A stretch of 40,045 nucleotides of DNA from Chloroflexota bacterium (lineage in GTDB: Bacteria; Chloroflexota; Dehalococcoidia; Lucifugimonadales; UBA3495), in the NCBI GenBank assembly GCA_022562475.1, contig JADFPD010000007.1:1-40045 (forward strand), given 5' to 3'. The notes below the pieces were generated by a model. It saw only the letters and a list, made by a program, of their open reading frames with translations. It did no database searches and was not told where the DNA came from. The number at the start of each line of letters is the position of its first letter. The stretch's first letter is position 1. Both the position numbers and the translations under genes were made by a program. Positions 10,466 through 19,327 of the stretch are shown piece after piece.

Positions 10466-10924
10466 TTATTCGGACCCAGAGGCCAGCAGTTTACTCAGGT
10501 TTTTGGAGAACTCTTCCAAAGTGTTGCGGGCCTTTCTGCGGATGATGGGCTGGCCCAGTTCGCCCAGGCGGCCCATGAAAGTGGTGTCGGCCACGATCTC
10601 CAATTCGGTCTCGTTGGGCGACTTGGCGGTCACTTTCATGGTCATGTTGGTCTTGACCCCACCGCCTACCCGCCGGTCGTTGGCTTCAACCAGGAAATGG
10701 GCCTCACCGGCGTCGGCGTCTTGGGACAGAACGGTGATGGTCCCGCTCAGGCTCATACCCATGGGACCGACCCTCGCCTGTAACGTGGCTTGGTACCGGT
10801 TCTCACCGTCCGGGGTGATATCTTTGATCCCTGGAATGCAAGAGGCGGCCCTGGGGATGTCCATGACCAATGCCCAGGTGGCCTCACGGCTGGCGGGAAC
10901 GACCGAGACAATCTCCACTTTCAA
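10466..10924 (-). CDS. coxG: SRPBCC-family CoxG-like carbon monoxide dehydrogenase accessory protein
   Basis: KVEIVSVVPASREATWALVMDIPRAASCIPGIKDITPDGENRYQATLQARVGPM. The ORF track extends to 11071, but that overlaps the upstream gene. TTG at 10924 preceded by gggaag is the likely start. Confidence 0.75.
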   Translation of the reverse strand: MKVEIVSVVPASREATWALVMDIPRAASCIPGIKDITPDGENRYQATLQARVGPMGMSLSGTITVLSQDADAGEAHFLVEANDRRVGGGVKTNMTMKVTAKSPNETELEIVADTTFMGRLGELGQPIIRRKARNTLEEFSKNLSKLLASGSE

Positions 10925-10928
10925 GATG

Positions 10929-11801
10929 CTAACTTCCCACCGGTATGGCGGCGATGGCCTGCTCCACGGCGCGGCGGGCAAAGACCTCGGCCATATCAGT
11001 CTTGTATTCGGCGGACCCCCGGAAGTCTTCCAAGGGATCGACGGCGTCTTTGACCAACGCCGCGGCGGCACGGATATTCTCGTCGGTCAACGGCTTCCCC
11101 CGCAGGGCGTCTTCGGCCTGTTTGGCTCTGATGGGCGTGACACCCACCGAGCCCAGAACGATGCGGACGTCTTTACACGTGCCGTCTTGCTCTTTGGAGA
11201 CCACCGCCGCCACCGTGACGGTGCCGTAGTCGTCGGCGGTGCGGGGCAGAAACTTCAGGTAAACCGAGCCGGAGCCGGCCGGGGCGTGGGGGACCAGAAC
11301 ACTGGTCAGAATCTCGCCCGGCTGCACATCGGTCTCGTAGTAATCTATGAACAAGTCTTCCAGCGGGACCACCCGGTCTCCACCCTTGGAGGTCATCACC
11401 GCAGACGCTCCCAATGCGATCAAGGCGGGTGGCGGGTCCTGGTTGGGATCGCCGTTGACCAGCCCGCCGCCGATGGTGGCCATGTTGCGGATCCGGGGAG
11501 TCGCCACCTTGCGGAAGGTGTCGGCCACCAGGGGTAGTTCTTCCCCGACCAATCGGCTTTTCTCTATCTGACGCTGGGTGCAGAGGGCGCCGATCCTCAG
11601 TCCTTCGGGTGTGGACTCGATGGCGTCCAGATCGCCCACCCGCCGCAATCCGATCACGTGAGACGGCTGGGACAAGCGCTGCTTCATCTGGATGACTAGG
11701 GCGGTGCCGCCGGCCATGATACGGGCGTCATCGCCAAACTGGTCCAAAAGCCCAAACACTTGGTCCAAGCTGGTTGGGGCGTGGTATTCGAAGTCGATCA
11801 T
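10929..11801 (-). CDS. FAD-binding (medium) subunit of a xanthine dehydrogenase/CO dehydrogenase-family molybdoenzyme (CoxM-like)
   Basis: MIDFEYHAPTSLDQVFGLLDQFGDDARIMAGGTALVIQMKQRL; TIGGGLVNGDPNQDPPPALIALGA. Start chosen at MIDFEY rather than the ORF-track start at 11885. Confidence 0.88.
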   Translation of the reverse strand: MIDFEYHAPTSLDQVFGLLDQFGDDARIMAGGTALVIQMKQRLSQPSHVIGLRRVGDLDAIESTPEGLRIGALCTQRQIEKSRLVGEELPLVADTFRKVATPRIRNMATIGGGLVNGDPNQDPPPALIALGASAVMTSKGGDRVVPLEDLFIDYYETDVQPGEILTSVLVPHAPAGSGSVYLKFLPRTADDYGTVTVAAVVSKEQDGTCKDVRIVLGSVGVTPIRAKQAEDALRGKPLTDENIRAAAALVKDAVDPLEDFRGSAEYKTDMAEVFARRAVEQAIAAIPVGS

Positions 11802-12286
11802 TCGCCGCTCCCGGCCGCCTTGTTCATATCCTCCGCCGCGGCGGCGATGGAGTTGAGGATGCCGTAGTAACCGGTGCAGCGGCACAGGTTGCCCATCATA
11901 TATTGTTTGATCTCGTCTTCGGTGGGATCAGGGTTCTCTTCCAGAAGTGAAATGGCGGCAATCACTTGGCCGGGGGTGCAGATGCCGCACTGGAAACCGC
12001 CGTGGTCGATGAAGGCCTGCTGCACGGGATGAAGGTTGCCGTTCTCGGCGATGCCCTCAATGGTGGTGATCTCAGAGCCGTCCACCGCCGCGGCCAGGGT
12101 GATGCATGAGGCGTACATCTCGCCGTCGACCAACACCGCGCAGGCGCCGCAAACGCCAACACTGCAACTCTCTTTGGTGCCGGTGAGGCCGATGTCGTAC
12201 CGGATGCAATCGAGCAGCAGACGCCTGGCCGGGATGTCCAATTCGTGGTCTGTGCCGTTAACTTTGAGGCGGACCTTTTGGTTCAT
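11798..12286 (-). CDS. 2Fe-2S small subunit (CoxS-like) of a molybdenum hydroxylase
   Basis: CSVGVCGACAVLVDGEMYASCITLA and CGICTPGQVIAAISLL...MGNLCRCTGYYGI cluster motifs. Confidence 0.93.
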   Translation of the reverse strand: MNQKVRLKVNGTDHELDIPARRLLLDCIRYDIGLTGTKESCSVGVCGACAVLVDGEMYASCITLAAAVDGSEITTIEGIAENGNLHPVQQAFIDHGGFQCGICTPGQVIAAISLLEENPDPTEDEIKQYMMGNLCRCTGYYGILNSIAAAAEDMNKAAGSGE

Positions 12287-12450
12287 GCCATTCCCTTGCC
12301 GGTCTCATTGAGCGCTAATTTTTCCGGGAAAAACCACGCCCAATGTTATACTACCCCCCAACCTCCGGCAAGCGGCCGGCGCGCCGGGTTTTCATGGGTG
12401 TGATTTACCTCTGGCCTGGCTTCGGATCCTACAGAATCGTGGTGATAACA

Positions 12451-12867
12451 ATGGCGCAGAAGAATGGCGACGCCCCCTCGCAGCACATCGGCAACACCGT
12501 GTTGGTGGTGACCATGGAAGTGGATGAAGCAGACGAAGCAGAGTTCAACAACTGGTACAACGAGCAGCATCTGCCGGAACGCATGGCCATCCCCGGCTAT
12601 GTCTCCGCCCGCCGGTTCAAGCTGGAAGGCGATAATAACAACAACGCCCTCAAGTACCTGTGTATCTGGGAGATGGAATACGGCAGCCCGCTGCAGAGCG
12701 AGATGTACAAGGACCAGAACGCCCACCCAACGGAGCTTTACCTGCGGGTCAATGAAACCATCAAGGCCAGGACCCGGGGCCTTTACCGCCAAGTCTACCC
12801 TGAGCCCGGAACGTCATTCGAAGACCGCTCCGGATTCCACGGAGAGCGTCTGCCGGCCCATCCGTAG
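12451..12867 (+). CDS. EthD/dimeric alpha-beta barrel-like small protein
   Basis: NTVLVVTMEVDEADEAEFNNWYNEQHLPERMAIPGYVSARRFKLEG is typical of DUF4286/EthD-like barrels. ATG at 12451 inside the longer ORF. Confidence 0.6.
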   Translation: MAQKNGDAPSQHIGNTVLVVTMEVDEADEAEFNNWYNEQHLPERMAIPGYVSARRFKLEGDNNNNALKYLCIWEMEYGSPLQSEMYKDQNAHPTELYLRVNETIKARTRGLYRQVYPEPGTSFEDRSGFHGERLPAHP

Positions 12868-12883
12868 CCGAACCACAGGCTGC

Positions 12884-13924
12884 CTACTTGAACGCGGGCA
12901 TCACTTCTTTGGCGAATAATCGCATGGACTTGACCACTTTTTCCTGAGGCATGCCGCCAAAGGAGAAGTTACAGCCAAAGTGTTCGATGCCTTGGTCCTG
13001 CAGCGCTTTAATCTTGGCGATGATCTGGTCAGTGCTGCCGATGAAGGCCCGGTTTTCGTACAAGGAATCGTAGCTGGGCGGAAGCTCCGTACGTGTCTTG
13101 CGGAAGTCTTCCATCTTCTCGTACACTTCGCTGCCGAAATCAAAGGTGCGGCGCCACTGGATCATATCGATGTTCCAGTTCAGCGACTCCTTGGTGTCGG
13201 CCCTGGCCTGTTCTTCGGTCTCGGCCACGTAGAAATAACGGAAGAAGGGTATCTGGCTCATGGCCATATTATTGCCCTTGGATTTAGCCAGATCGACCAT
13301 CGTGTGGCAGAGCGCTACGGCGTCCTCGGTGTCCAATACCACGCCGATGATCAGCGGATGCCCCGATCCGGCAACGAATTCCTGGGTCGCCTTTGTGCGG
13401 GTGGCCGCGATGTAGATGGGCGGATGGGGCTTTTGGACCGGCACCGGGACAAGGTTGGCGCCGGTGATCTTGTAATGTTGCCCCTCAAATGAATAATTCC
13501 TGTTGGTCCAGAGCCCCTGAATCATGGTGATCGATTCTTGAAACCGGGCCTGGCTTTCTTCTCCTGGGACGTTGGCCACCTTGTATTCAGACCCGGCGGC
13601 GCCTCGGCCGAACCCGACATCAACCCGTCCCCCGCTCAATATATCCAGGGTTGCTATCTCTTCAGCCACCCTGGCCGGAAGATGTAGCGGAGATACCAGA
13701 ACGGCAAACCCCAACCTCAAGGTAGTGGTCTTCGCCAAAAGGTTGCTGGCGAGGACCATCGGCGCAGCGCCCAGTCCATACCGGGTAAAGTGGTGTTCCG
13801 CGATCCAGGCGCTTTTAAACCCCAGTTCCTCTCCCAGCAGAAACTCTTCCGTGATGTCGTCGTAGACCTGCTTGGGGTCGGTCCCTTCTGGCCAGGGCAC
13901 ATGAGAAAAAAGGGCAAAATTCAT
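12884..13924 (-). CDS. LLM-class flavin-dependent oxidoreductase (luciferase-like)
   Basis: MNFALFSHVPWPEGTDPKQVYDDITEEFLLGEELGFKSAWIAEHHFTRYGLGAAPMVLASNLLAKTTTLRLGFAVLVSPLHLPARVAEEIATLDILSGGRVDVGFGRGAAGSEY. Start moved in from 14032 to MNFAL. Confidence 0.92.
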   Translation of the reverse strand: MNFALFSHVPWPEGTDPKQVYDDITEEFLLGEELGFKSAWIAEHHFTRYGLGAAPMVLASNLLAKTTTLRLGFAVLVSPLHLPARVAEEIATLDILSGGRVDVGFGRGAAGSEYKVANVPGEESQARFQESITMIQGLWTNRNYSFEGQHYKITGANLVPVPVQKPHPPIYIAATRTKATQEFVAGSGHPLIIGVVLDTEDAVALCHTMVDLAKSKGNNMAMSQIPFFRYFYVAETEEQARADTKESLNWNIDMIQWRRTFDFGSEVYEKMEDFRKTRTELPPSYDSLYENRAFIGSTDQIIAKIKALQDQGIEHFGCNFSFGGMPQEKVVKSMRLFAKEVMPAFK

Positions 13925-14109
13925 CTGTATCGGCTCTCCGAATCGGGTATTTAGTGCTTTTTTCAAAGCCCGAACCATTAGACCACACAACTGATAGCGC
14001 CGCCACCGAAAAAATGGTGACAATCTATCCATTAATCGCCGGGCGTGGGCCGAGGGGGCCGGTGATATAATCCGGCCCGCCAGACCTGCGTTGACTTGGG
14101 GAGTCCGAA

Positions 14110-15105
14110 TTGCCCGTACACCTGCTTCACGGCGACAGTTTCCTGGTGCCCAGACGTCTGAACGAGCTCATCACCGAGGCGGGAGCATCGGAAGTGCTGG
14201 AAGCCAACCGGCACCGTGTCGTTGGGTCGCAGGTTAAGCCTGATGAACTGCTGGCCATGTGTAACGCCCTCCCCTTCATGGACGACTACCGCCTGGTGAT
14301 AGTTGAAGGGCTGCTGGGCACGGCTGAGGTCCAAGGCCGGGGACGCCGGCGCTCTTCTTCCGCGGATTCGGGAGTCGCCAGCCAATGGCAAGCGCTGGGT
14401 GACGCTATTCCTCAGATGCCGGACTCCACGGTCCTGGTGTTCACCGATGGCGCTTTGGGCGCAAACAACCCGCTGCTGCGCCTGCTACGGCCCGTGGCCC
14501 TGGTGGAAGAGTTGACCGCTCCGTCCGGCGAGGCGCTGGCCCGTTGGGTAAAGTCTACCGTCGAAGCCAAAGGCTCATCCATCAGCCCATCGGCCAACCG
14601 GTCGATCACCGACTTGGTGGGCAACGACCTCTGGACCCTGGACCAAGAACTGGAGAAATTGGCCCTCTATTGCTCGGGGCGGGAGATACAGGAGGCGGAC
14701 GTGGGCGAGATAGTCTCTCAGGTCCGAGAGGCCAACATCTTCGTCGCGGTCGATGCCATGATTGACGGCCGCCCCGGCGTGGCTCTGCGCCTGTTGCACC
14801 AGTTGAAAGAGGATGGCAAAGAAGCTCCCCAAATCATCGGCATGGTCGAACGCCAACTGCGCCTGCTGGCTTTGGCCAGGGATGCCATTGACCGCGGAGT
14901 GCCCCAGAGCGAGTTGAAGGCACGGCTGGGAACGTCTTCAGACTTTGTGGTGCGGAAAACCGCGGAGCAAGCCCGGCGTCATTCCATGCCGGAGATCGTC
15001 TGGCGGTACAACCGTCTTTTGGAGACCGATCTGGCCATCAAACGGGGGAGGCTGGAACCCGATCTGGCCCTGGAATTACTGGTGGGCGACGTAGTCTCCG
15101 GATGA
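14110..15105 (+). CDS. holA: DNA polymerase III subunit delta
   Basis: VHLLHGDSFLVPRRLNEL...LPFMDDYRLVIVEGLLG...NDLWTLDQELEKLALYC...ANIFVAVDAMIDGRPGVALRLLHQL. Confidence 0.85.
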   Translation: MPVHLLHGDSFLVPRRLNELITEAGASEVLEANRHRVVGSQVKPDELLAMCNALPFMDDYRLVIVEGLLGTAEVQGRGRRRSSSADSGVASQWQALGDAIPQMPDSTVLVFTDGALGANNPLLRLLRPVALVEELTAPSGEALARWVKSTVEAKGSSISPSANRSITDLVGNDLWTLDQELEKLALYCSGREIQEADVGEIVSQVREANIFVAVDAMIDGRPGVALRLLHQLKEDGKEAPQIIGMVERQLRLLALARDAIDRGVPQSELKARLGTSSDFVVRKTAEQARRHSMPEIVWRYNRLLETDLAIKRGRLEPDLALELLVGDVVSG

Positions 15106-15172
15106 AGTCCGCTCGTCGATAGTTGGATAACTTCGTAATGTTCGACGCTTCTGGCCGCGACATCCTAACCGT

Positions 15173-16156
15173 CTAGTTTTCGTCGGCGGGAACCACCGGA
15201 TTGTAGCAAGCGACCGAGTGCCTTCCTTCAATCTCAACCAGATTGGGCTTGGGATCGGTCCGGCACTGGTTCTGCGCTTTGAAGCAGCGGGGCAGGAAGG
15301 GGCATTCCGGAGGCAATTTAATCATGTCTGGAGGGGTGCCGGGTAATGGCTCTATCCTCTTGTCCGGGTCGTCCAGGCGCGGCAGCGCCTGCAACAGCGA
15401 CCAGGTGTAAGGGTGTTGAGGGCGTTGGAACAGCGGAACGACATCGGCCGTTTCCACGACGTTTCCCGCGTAGAGTACGCCCACCGTGTTGGCCATGGCC
15501 GCAACCACCCCCATATCGTGGGTGATCAACAGGACCGACGCGTTCTGCTCCTTCACCAATTCCCTGATTCGATGCAGTATCTCCGCCTGAAGGGTAACGT
15601 CCAATCCCGAAGTAGGCTCGTCGGCGATCAGCAATTTGGGGCGCATGACCAGGGCCATGGCCATCATCACCCGCTGACACATACCACCGCTCAGGGCGAA
15701 TGGGTACTGGCCCATCACTCGCTTGGGGTCGGCCATTCCCATCTCAGAAAGCATGTCCTGGGCCATTTTGTTGGCGCCGCGGAGAGAGACGCTACTGTGG
15801 GCTAGGATCACTTCTTCCAACTGCGGACCGATGGCCTCGATGGGGTTCAGCGCGGACTGGGCGTCCTGGAACACCAGCGAAATCTCCCGGCCTCTCAGGT
15901 CGCGCATCGTATCCGGCCCGGCCCGAAGCAGGTCTATGTCCCGGTACATGATCCGGCCGTCGGAGATTTCCGTGTTGTGCGGCAGAAGCCCCATGATCGA
16001 CAGCGCCAGGGTGCTTTTGCCGGAGCCGCTTTCTCCCACGATACATAAAACTTCGCCCTCGTTCAGGGAGAGACTCACGTTATTCAGGGCCTTTACCCTT
16101 CCGGCGGAGGTCCCGAAACTCACTGTTAGGTCTTCTATGCGGAGTAGTTCAGTCAT
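15173..16156 (-). CDS. Oligopeptide/dipeptide ABC transporter ATP-binding protein (OppD/DppD family)
   Basis: Walker A GESGSGKST; signature ALSGGMCQRVMMAMAL; Walker B LLIADEPTSGLDVT; C-terminal oligo-HPY domain PFLPRCFKAQNQC. Confidence 0.93.
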   Translation of the reverse strand: MTELLRIEDLTVSFGTSAGRVKALNNVSLSLNEGEVLCIVGESGSGKSTLALSIMGLLPHNTEISDGRIMYRDIDLLRAGPDTMRDLRGREISLVFQDAQSALNPIEAIGPQLEEVILAHSSVSLRGANKMAQDMLSEMGMADPKRVMGQYPFALSGGMCQRVMMAMALVMRPKLLIADEPTSGLDVTLQAEILHRIRELVKEQNASVLLITHDMGVVAAMANTVGVLYAGNVVETADVVPLFQRPQHPYTWSLLQALPRLDDPDKRIEPLPGTPPDMIKLPPECPFLPRCFKAQNQCRTDPKPNLVEIEGRHSVACYNPVVPADEN

Positions 16157-16173
16157 TCGCCAATCAGTCTCTT

Positions 16174-16833
16174 TTAAGCTTCGGGTGCGCTGTTTTGCCT
16201 TAGGTCCACCGGCTGGTAGCGCCCTTTCCGCAGCTCCCGTATCAGGTCATCCAGACAGGCCACCGGCCGGTGGAATTCGGTTGCCACGGTCCCGATCTGT
16301 TCCACTTTATGGGCGTCGCTACCGGCCGTCATATTGGTCCTCAGGCGTCCGCCCAACTCCAGGGAAAATTTGTTCTGGACCGCCAAGCCCCGTCCGTTCA
16401 GCGCTTCGATGCCCTGACACATCCGGAAGAACCCGTCACCGCTGGCACGCTCCAGCATCTCTTCCCTGGCCTCGGGCCGTTCCGCGGGCTCTTCCAGAAA
16501 GCGCCGCCGGTATGGATGTGCCGCAATCATCACGCCTTCTACCTGCTCTACCGATGCTTGCAGATATTCGGGTCTATGCATGCCGAATTCGTAGGCGCTT
16601 AGTCCAAATACCAAGACGTGTCCGGCCTCGGTGTTGATCTCACAGCCAGGCATGACTAGGAAATCGTGCTTGCTGGATAAGTCCCGAATCTCCTCGTCGG
16701 TCCAGAAAGTATCGTGATCGGTGAGGCATATGCCGTCCAGTCCCAACGACTTCGAGCCCTCGATCAATTCATCAACGCTCATGAAACTGTCGTCAGAGTG
16801 GGGATAGCTATGGGTATGAAGATCTATCAGCAA
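16174..16833 (-). CDS. PHP-domain metal-dependent phosphoesterase
   Basis: MLIDLHTHSYPHSDDSFMSVDELIEGSKSLGLDGICLTDHDTFW; AGSDAHKVEQIG. Confidence 0.88.
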   Translation of the reverse strand: MLIDLHTHSYPHSDDSFMSVDELIEGSKSLGLDGICLTDHDTFWTDEEIRDLSSKHDFLVMPGCEINTEAGHVLVFGLSAYEFGMHRPEYLQASVEQVEGVMIAAHPYRRRFLEEPAERPEAREEMLERASGDGFFRMCQGIEALNGRGLAVQNKFSLELGGRLRTNMTAGSDAHKVEQIGTVATEFHRPVACLDDLIRELRKGRYQPVDLRQNSAPEA

Positions 16834-16895
16834 AAACTATCTATTCAACCTGGGCTCACCGTATACGCCAATAATAACAAACCAAGCCGTAGTTG

Positions 16896-16926
16896 AAAAA
16901 TAGTTGGGCGCCGCATAGCGGCGGCG
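16896..16926 (-). terminator. Candidate rho-independent terminator downstream of ftsK
   Basis: Minus strand CGCCGC-TAT-GCGGCG hairpin followed a few nt later by TATTTTTC. Confidence 0.4.
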
Positions 16927-16966
16927 TCTCGGAATTGGCCGCGGGCGCAGCGCGTAAGGGGGCCTG

Positions 16967-19276
16967 CTATCGAGAGTCGAAAAAGCCCTCTTCTGCCAAT
17001 AACTCCATGACCTCTTCAGCCTTGCTGCCGCCAATCTTCAACCGGCGCTCCAGAAATGACCCGGTCAGTTGGGGATTCCTGGCGGCCAGTTCCCTGGCCT
17101 CCTCCATGATGTGGGCGTCCACATCGTCATCATCCTCATCCTCATCCGGGTTCCCCACGTTTATCGGGGCCAACGGTGGGCCTTCTTGGCCCAGCCAGAA
17201 CTCGACTATTTGGTCGATCTCCTGGTCATATACCAAAGTGCCCTGGACTCGGGTAGGCTTGGGCGATTCGTTGTGCAAAAGCAACATATCGCCTTTACCC
17301 AACAGCTTCTCCGCGCCAACGGCGTCAAGAATGACTCTGGAGTCGACCTGGGATGCCACGGCGAAGGCGGCCCGGGCCGGTATGTTGGCCTTGAGCAGAC
17401 CGGTCACCACATTGACCGACGGCCTCTGGGTGGCCAGCACCAGGTGGATCCCGGTGGCCCGGCCCAGTTGGGCCAGCCGCACCAGGTTCTGTTCCACTTC
17501 GAACCCGCCAACCATCATCAGGTCGGCCAGTTCGTCGACTATCAAAACCAGGAAGGGCATCTTCTCTTTGGCCCGTTTGTTATAACCCTCGATATTCCGG
17601 GCCCCGGCTTCTTCCATCAGCTTATAGCGATTCAGCATCTCCCGGATCAGTCCCCGAAGGGCGGGGTTAACCTCTTCGACATCGACGATCACCGGTCCCA
17701 CCAGGTGAGGGATCCCGTTGAAAGGAGTCAACTCGACCCGCTTGGGGTCCACCATGAGGATGCGCAACTGTTCCGGCGTTTTAGTGAGCAGGAATGAGGC
17801 CACGATGGAGTTGATACAAACGCTCTTGCCGCTGCCGGTTGCGCCTGCGATCAGCATATGGGGCAAGGCGGCCAGGTCCAATACCACGGGGCTGCCTCCA
17901 GTGTCCTGGCCCAAGGCTATGGGCAGGCCGCCTTTGGCGACCAACTTGGTGAAGACCGGGGTCTCCATCACCTCTCTCAGGTGCACCTTGCTGGGCGATG
18001 GGCTCGGCACTTCCAAACCCACCAGGGCTTCGCCGGGTACCGGCGCCTCGATCCTCAGGTAGGGCGTCTTCAAAGCCAGGGCCATGTCCTTTTCCCTGGT
18101 CAATATGCTCTGGACCTTAACCCGGCTGCGTTCCAGGGCCGACGGGTCGGCATCACCTGTGTCTAGACCGATGGCGCCACGGCCTGATTCTCTCCGCTTG
18201 GGCACCCAGCCTGGGACCAAGCCAAAGCGCACGATCCTGGGGCCGGCTTTCACTTCGGTAACCTCGACCCGCACTCCGTGATCGCCCAATGTGCTTTCCA
18301 CCAGCCGCGCCATCTCTTGAAGGGCGGCTTCAGGGGCATGATGGGTGTCGGGCGGCGCCAGCAGGTCCACCGCGGGTGTCTGCCAGCCTCTCTTGGTGCG
18401 CTTTCCGGTGTCGGCACCACCGCTGATCGCCCGACTCGGCTTGGGTTCTTTGGTGCTCCAAGCAGGAATCAGCCCGGGTCGGGGCATCTCCCGTTCCTCT
18501 TCTTTGTCTTCATCGAGGCTATCCAGGCCGTTCAGAATATCCGGACTGTCCAGGCCCAGATCTGATTCCCCGGTGGCGGTTTCCGAATCTCCTTGGTAGG
18601 CCAGGGTGCGCGCCGGCGTTTTGGACGGGCCCATCACCAGCATCTTCAGCAGGTCTTTGGGTGAGGACTGGCGGTACATCCCGTAGCGCAAGATCCTGAC
18701 TCTCCGGTCGATGAGACGGGCCGTCTCTTGGACGCTGATATATGAATAAAGCAGGCCAAGCTGTAGTCCGAATAAGACTGCTTTGGTGTACCGCCAATAA
18801 CGAGCGCCGGCACCCTTGGGCTTGACGATAAGCGGAACAACCAGCGCGATAGCAGCTATCTTGGCGGCCGCTAGAATCGCTGGTGTGCCGCCCAAGTAAC
18901 CGCCCCATTTGCCGCCTAGGCTTACGTCTTCCAGGACGCCGTCGGAGGGGAAAACGGTCGAGAGGACGGCAATGGAAATGGCGGCCAGTGCAACAGCGAT
19001 GACCCAGCGTCGCCAGTGAGTGAAAAGAACGTGGTGGTTGTAGCGGAGGGTGACGAGAGTTACGGCAACGAGTAGCCCAGCGGGGACCCAGCCGTAGCCA
19101 AGGCCCTCGATGGCCCATTCCCGCGCACCGCTAGAGAAGCCGAAGTACAGACCCACGGACAGACCAATAGCCAAAATGACTAGAGCGTCTAGCAGCGACC
19201 CGGGGGCTCCGTGGATGAGGTCTTTTATCGATGGCGAAGCAGTACTGTCCCGCTTACGCCCAATTGAACTGGCCAC
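16967..19276 (-). CDS. ftsK: DNA translocase FtsK/SpoIIIE
   Basis: N-terminal TM segments; LPHMLIAGATGSGKSVCINSIVASFLL; RILMVDPKRVELTPFNGIPHL; ATGIHLVLATQRPSVNVVTGLLKANIPARAAFAVASQVDSRVILD; C-terminal winged helix (gamma). Confidence 0.96.
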   Translation of the reverse strand: MASSIGRKRDSTASPSIKDLIHGAPGSLLDALVILAIGLSVGLYFGFSSGAREWAIEGLGYGWVPAGLLVAVTLVTLRYNHHVLFTHWRRWVIAVALAAISIAVLSTVFPSDGVLEDVSLGGKWGGYLGGTPAILAAAKIAAIALVVPLIVKPKGAGARYWRYTKAVLFGLQLGLLYSYISVQETARLIDRRVRILRYGMYRQSSPKDLLKMLVMGPSKTPARTLAYQGDSETATGESDLGLDSPDILNGLDSLDEDKEEEREMPRPGLIPAWSTKEPKPSRAISGGADTGKRTKRGWQTPAVDLLAPPDTHHAPEAALQEMARLVESTLGDHGVRVEVTEVKAGPRIVRFGLVPGWVPKRRESGRGAIGLDTGDADPSALERSRVKVQSILTREKDMALALKTPYLRIEAPVPGEALVGLEVPSPSPSKVHLREVMETPVFTKLVAKGGLPIALGQDTGGSPVVLDLAALPHMLIAGATGSGKSVCINSIVASFLLTKTPEQLRILMVDPKRVELTPFNGIPHLVGPVIVDVEEVNPALRGLIREMLNRYKLMEEAGARNIEGYNKRAKEKMPFLVLIVDELADLMMVGGFEVEQNLVRLAQLGRATGIHLVLATQRPSVNVVTGLLKANIPARAAFAVASQVDSRVILDAVGAEKLLGKGDMLLLHNESPKPTRVQGTLVYDQEIDQIVEFWLGQEGPPLAPINVGNPDEDEDDDDVDAHIMEEARELAARNPQLTGSFLERRLKIGGSKAEEVMELLAEEGFFDSR

Positions 19277-19327
19277 TATATCCCTCCAGTGGCAGTTACT
19301 ATGGCCGGTTTCCGGCGAGTGGCTGGA

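Noticed and set aside
10503-11537. 344-aa plus-strand ORF
   Set aside because: Antisense to the CoxG-like and CoxM-like genes; composition is a shadow frame.
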